From positions 70,158,058 through 70,222,057 of the forward strand of contig NC_092635.1 in NCBI RefSeq assembly GCF_039555335.1: a stretch of 64,000 nucleotides of DNA, given 5' to 3'. How positions within the stretch are numbered: the first letter of the stretch is position 1; the number at the start of each line of letters is the position of its first letter. A program made the translations under genes and the position numbers. Below, in pieces: positions 62,001 through 64,000 of the stretch. The notes under the pieces were generated by a model, which was not told the origin of the DNA, did not search any database, and worked only from the letters and a program-made list of their open reading frames with translations. The DNA is from Amphiura filiformis. Taxonomy: Eukaryota > Echinodermata > Ophiuroidea > Amphilepidida > Amphiuridae.

Positions 62001-63093
62001 GTTTCAGTTGTGAAATATTTCAATCTCACTGACTTAGATTTCCTACCATTTCAAAAGTTAATATTTTCAATCATTTTGTGATCAGAGAGGATTTGTCCCA
62101 AATTACAGTTGGCAACAATTTGTAAATCATGAAATTTTGTTCAATTTGTAAATCAGTTTGATAATTTATTGAATACTACTTATTCAAAGAGAGTTGAGAA
62201 AGAGAGAGCATTCAGGTATGCCAAGTGCCATTGAAAAGACCCCTTATTTTAAGTCTGATGACACCATATTTTTGTCATTTTCACTAAAAGACCCCATGAT
62301 TTTATTGATTGTCAACCAAAGGCATCACATTTGTACCGTTTTCACTAAAAGACCCTATGGTTTTATTGTTTGCCATGCATGCAAAACACCATATTTTTGC
62401 AATTGTCACTAAAAGACCCTATGATTTTATTGTTTGTCACCTAATATACCATATTTTTTGCCATTTTCACTAAAAGACCACAAGATTTAATTGCTTGTCA
62501 CTCAAAGACCTCATATATTTGAAATTGTCATTAAAAGACCCCATGATTTTATTGTTTGTCATTCAAAGACACTATTATTTTTGCCATTTTCACTTAAAGA
62601 CCCCTTATTTATTGTTTGTCACCCAAAGGCATAATATATTTGCAAAAGACCCTGTGGTTTTATTGTTTCTTACCCAAAGACACCCTATTTTTGCCATTTT
62701 CACTGAAAGACCCCATGGTTTTATTGATTCTCACCCAAAGATGTCATATTTTTACCATTTTCACTAAAAGACCCCATAATTTTATTGTTTAGCACCCAAA
62801 GACACCATATTTCAGTAAAACTCATTTATATTCCATCTTTCTTATTCCCCTTTTCGGTAAATCCCATAAGCCTTTGCAGGTAGACCTGAGATGTTGTCAT
62901 TTGACTTCACGCAGATGTGCACATCATTTAGTGAACATCATTCCTATGCATTTGAAAGCTGTAAAGTGTGCAGTAATGATGTGTGCATTGGTGTGACAAC
63001 ATCAGAGGTCTACCCGCAAAGGCTTATGGGATTTACCCAAAAGGTGAATTTTATATCAAACATAGCTTTTTTTTAAAGTAATCTTAAAAATGG

Positions 63094-63126
<33 letters not shown>

Positions 63127-63671
63127 TTGTTGTTATTGTTATTGTCATAAGATTTCATAACTGAATAACTACAAATTGTGTGTCACTGAACAGGCTCCTG
63201 AATTAAATTACTGAGGACACGGTGGCTCAGTGGCTACGGTCTTGGACTCATAAACTGAGAGCTTGCTCAACGTGCGTTGGTTCGAGTCCCCGCCCCACCA
63301 CCGTGTTGCACCCTTGGGCAAGGCGCTTTGCCTCGCTTGCCTCACCCCACCCAGGTGTAATGGGAAGCTGTTAGGGGTAGTCACAGTCGTTGTACTGATG
63401 AACCCTGCGCCAATTCTAGGCTGCAAACGTGGTTCCGACATATTCTAATAACGGCGGAATAAATGTAAAGCGCTTTGAGGCTGTTTACGGCATAAAGCGC
63501 TATATAAATATCTACATTTATTTTTTAATTTTTTTAAATACATTTCTATGTCATTATCGTTTCAGTCTTGCCCTGCTGTGAGGTCATCAGATTATATCAA
63601 CGTTCATATTGTGCCGCATACTCATGATGATGTAGGCTGGCTTAAGACAGTGGATCAATACTTTTATGGAG
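50020..63671 (+). CDS. MAN2B1: Lysosomal alpha-mannosidase (GH38), first two coding exons
   Basis: This enzyme removes alpha-mannose from N-glycans in the lysosome. Exon 1 (50020-50106, 29 codons, ATG with A at -3 and G at +4) encodes a signal peptide: a hydrophobic run ([11 protein letters not shown]) with predicted cleavage after AKA, before QCGYE. Its donor is GTAAGC. Exon 2 (63566-63671; acceptor TTTCAG, donor GTATAG) encodes [16 protein letters not shown] followed by [19 protein letters not shown]. The latter is almost diagnostic of MAN2B1-type GH38; the second His and second Asp of HTHDD (residues 49 and 51) are the zinc-ligand pair of the family. The junction CGYE/SCPAV matches the equivalent stretch of vertebrate MAN2B1. 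Most of the catalytic domain lies right of the window. The intervening 13.5 kb intron is packed with repeats and shows no additional exon. Confidence 0.93.
50703..50856. mobile_element. MITE with TATGCTGG and GCCGCTTGCCGC arms
   Basis: TATGCTGGTTTCATACT...CCTGCCGCTTGCCG at the left, inverted as CGGCAGGAAAGTATGCTGG at the right. A second GCCGCTTGCCGCAGTGGCAA hairpin lies at the right end. Confidence 0.7.
50857..52516. other. Mannosidase intron 1, first unexplained stretch
   Basis: No exon or repeat family is recognised with confidence. A GGGGTGGTGGGGGG patch lies at about 51710. Confidence 0.4.
52517..52760. mobile_element. MITE with TAGACCACTTG ends
   Basis: TAGACCACTTGACATCA at the left and CACATGGCAAGTGGTCTA at the right. 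The interior carries paired ACACTGCAGGGCAAAG and GCATACTGCCGGGCAATG segments. Confidence 0.65.
53546..53812. mobile_element. Foldback MITE with GTGTACATCCATATCAAAAC ends
   Basis: GTGTACATCCATATCAAAAC and GTTTTGATATGGATGTACAC are exact inverted ends. Arms continue through GATGCACTTGTCGGCTGCTA and GTGGAGGTCACTTC for about 110 bases. Confidence 0.85.
54149..54201. repeat. (ACAAT)n microsatellite
   Basis: About ten perfect pentanucleotide copies. Confidence 0.95.
54248..54371. mobile_element. hAT-like MITE with CAGGGGCGGATCCAG ends
   Basis: CAGGGGCGGATCCAGGA at the left, TAAATCCGCCCCTG at the right; inner GAGGGGGC/GCCCCCCCTC arms. Flanks share AGTAA. Next to the (ACAAT)n tract. Confidence 0.75.
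54650..54775. repeat. Small hairpin MITE remnant
   Basis: CCCTGTGGAAGATTTTAGAA and its near-inverse TTCCACAGGGG, then AATTTCAAATGGAATGAG. Related to 7131 and to a hairpin at about 58817-58880 (GGAAGATATTATCAAAATC). Confidence 0.55.
55060..55165. repeat. AAAAAGTTACAGGCCAGC module, copy 1
   Basis: CCTCAAAAAGTTACAGGCCAGCGGGCTTGACC...GGCAACTAGATGCTAGTCAG, nearly repeated at 57388-57505 with a small expansion. Confidence 0.65.
55310..55560. mobile_element. MITE fragment with GTAGAT/ATCTACGCCACTG ends
   Basis: CGCGTAGATCACGGGG at the left and AGAAATCTACGCCACTG at the right, with CATCCCCCC/GGGGGGATGG inside. hAT-like style; the left end lacks a clear CAG. Confidence 0.5.
55661..57380. other. Mannosidase intron 1, middle stretch
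   Basis: Apart from the (TG)n tract, nothing is assigned. AAAAGTACCTCT at about 56672 and AGAGGTACTTTT at about 56768 are an inverted pair and may mark a decayed MITE. Confidence 0.4.
56079..56098. repeat. (TG)n microsatellite
   Basis: About nine TG units. Confidence 0.85.
57388..57690. repeat. AAAAAGTTACATGCCAGC module, copy 2, beside a GCCCCCCGG end
   Basis: Second copy of the 55060 module, then repeated (C)CTTGTTTAGGGT / CCTAGCTTAGGGT words and AAGTGCCCCCCGG at about 57668, matching ends of the 44132 family. Confidence 0.55.
58932..59312. mobile_element. MITE with CGGGGGGGCACTCA ends
   Basis: CTCGGGGGGGCACTCAAGTA at the left, TGAGTGCCCCCGGGC at the right. The interior has AAACACCCC/ACACCCCTTT and repeated TAAACAAGTT words. 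Same terminal family as 44132-44653. Confidence 0.75.
59625..60252. repeat. Direct segmental duplication, about 443-base offset
   Basis: AAAATAACATGTCATAGCAG starts copies at about 59630 and 60069. Both continue with GGAGGGAGAGGCAGTGAAAA, GATGATACTCCC and AACCAATAATTGGATACCAT. The second copy is cut at 60253 by an insertion; its downstream half resumes at about 61480-62080. Confidence 0.8.
60256..60569. mobile_element. TAA-flanked MITE with AGGCCCATTCA ends
   Basis: AGGCCCATTCAGTGAT at the left, ATCATTGAATGGGCCT at the right, TAA at 60253-60255 and 60570-60572. Confidence 0.75.
60833..60998. repeat. Inverted repeat with CTCGCCAGATTTTTTTAATA arms
   Basis: TCTCTCGCCAGATTTTTTTA and TAAAAAAAGCTGGCGAGA arms continue through AAAGTGTTT/AAACACTTT around a loop of about 70 bases. 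Probably a further foldback element. Confidence 0.65.
61480..62085. repeat. Downstream half of the duplicated segment
   Basis: TTGCATGTTGAATCATTC, GTGAAGTACAATCAATC and GTGACAAATTATTGTTTCAG match 59848-60065 in order, with an extra stretch at about 61600-61950. Confidence 0.7.
62215..62815. repeat. Minisatellite, about 61-base unit
   Basis: About ten units built on TTTTCACTAAAAGACCCCAT, ATTTTATTGTTTGTCACC and AAAGACACCATATTTTTGCC. Open frames through it are products of the repeat. RC words (GGTGACA, GGGTCTTT) recall the interior of the 44132 MITE. Confidence 0.85.
62860..63045. mobile_element. Foldback MITE with GTAAATCCCATAAGCC ends
   Basis: GTAAATCCCATAAGCCTTTG at the left, CAAAGGCTTATGGGATTTAC at the right. 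Arms extend through GGTAGACCT and TGTTGTCA with a loop of about 100 bases. Confidence 0.8.
63092..63141. repeat. (GTT)n microsatellite
   Basis: About 15 GTT units with a few TTTTT/ATT interruptions. Confidence 0.9.
63213..63525 (+). repeat. tRNA-derived SINE, well preserved
   Basis: The head has GGTGGCTCAGTGGCTACGG (A-box-like) and GGTTCGAGTCCC (B box, 63280-63291). The body has CCTTGGGCAAGGCGCTTTGCC, and the tail has GTAAAGCGCTTTGAGG plus AAAGCGCTATATAAATA. It ends 40 bases before mannosidase exon 2. Confidence 0.85.
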
Positions 63672-64000
63672 GTATAGTATTTTTATAACTTTTTATGTTG
63701 GGCAGCATTAGGTATTTTGCATGTACAGAATGTAATTGTTTAAAATCACTCCATGCGGCAGCTAATTGTCAGTCTAGATGCAAGTCTTCTGGAAATATTA
63801 CATTCCCTGAGTACATTAATGTGATATTTAGTCTGCACCAAATAGTCGTGCGATAGACTCTTGTCATGCTCATTCATGCATGTGACATGGGGAAAGGTTT
63901 TAGCATAACAAAGAGCAAGCCCTGAAATCTTAGTGTAGAAGCTTCGAAGCATAAACTGTCTTGTTTGCATAACAAGGAACAACTTGAATAAGAGCCAACA
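63672..64000. other. Mannosidase intron 2 (start)
   Basis: Follows the GTATAG donor at 63672; no next exon is visible before the window ends. Confidence 0.6.

Noticed and set aside
62194-62767. Open frames with repeated KDPM-LL words
   Set aside because: They are translations of the 61-base minisatellite.
1-64000. CRISPR array, bacterial operon or viral genome
   Set aside because: Repeats lack regular spacers, genes have spliceosomal introns, and the only reverse transcriptases belong to Penelope-like and LINE retroelements.

Overview
This is a gene-sparse, AT-rich, intron-rich animal DNA window, most likely from a marine deuterostome invertebrate. An echinoderm is my best guess (other ambulacrarians are possible), inferred from the gene set and the dense short inverted-repeat transposons; I could not run a search to confirm it. 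Four protein genes can be rebuilt from exons with consistent splice signals and reading frames. (1) The last four exons of a solute-carrier-27 (FATP/very-long-chain acyl-CoA synthetase) gene lie at 485-8067 on +; its 5' part is outside the window. (2) A complete nine-exon paralogue of the same gene, 625 residues, lies at 17414-27785 on +. (3) A complete four-exon Dispatched gene, 1071 residues, lies at 34961-45587 on -. (4) The first two coding exons of a lysosomal alpha-mannosidase lie at 50020-63671 on +, split by a 13.5 kb intron; the rest is beyond the right edge.

The two SLC27 copies are head-to-tail duplicates with identical exon lengths (94, 199, 98 and 308 bases) over the shared part. 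Both end in -AKL, a type-1 peroxisomal targeting tripeptide, so a peroxisomal (or dual ER/peroxisomal) role in activating very-long-chain or branched fatty acids is likely. Dispatched and the mannosidase are divergently arranged about 4.4 kb apart and have no evident functional link to the SLC27 pair. Dispatched is the 12-pass RND-like protein that releases lipid-modified Hedgehog.

Most of the rest is mobile-element DNA. A 5'-truncated Penelope-like retroelement (1162-3721, -) sits in an SLC27 intron with a 13-bp target duplication. A decayed non-LTR (LINE) reverse transcriptase lies antisense in Dispatched intron 1. tRNA-derived SINEs or fragments occur at about 4430, 8680, 27050, 30150 and 63213. 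More than thirty short inverted-repeat (MITE/foldback) elements or fragments can be seen. They carry several kinds of target duplication: TA (mariner-like), TAA/TTA (PIF/Harbinger-like), TTAA (piggyBac-like) and 8 bp (hAT-like). Several are nested, and for some the empty target site survives in a paralogous copy inside the window, so the order of insertion can be read directly.

I found no CRISPR array, operon, rRNA gene or confident functional tRNA. The most unusual observations are: apparent gene conversion between the SLC27 paralogues (an 80-base identical tract); transposons abutting splice sites of the second SLC27 gene; a hammerhead-like core in the Penelope-like tail; a mariner derivative with 170-bp arms around a broken DNA-binding domain; and the internally proven nested insertions.
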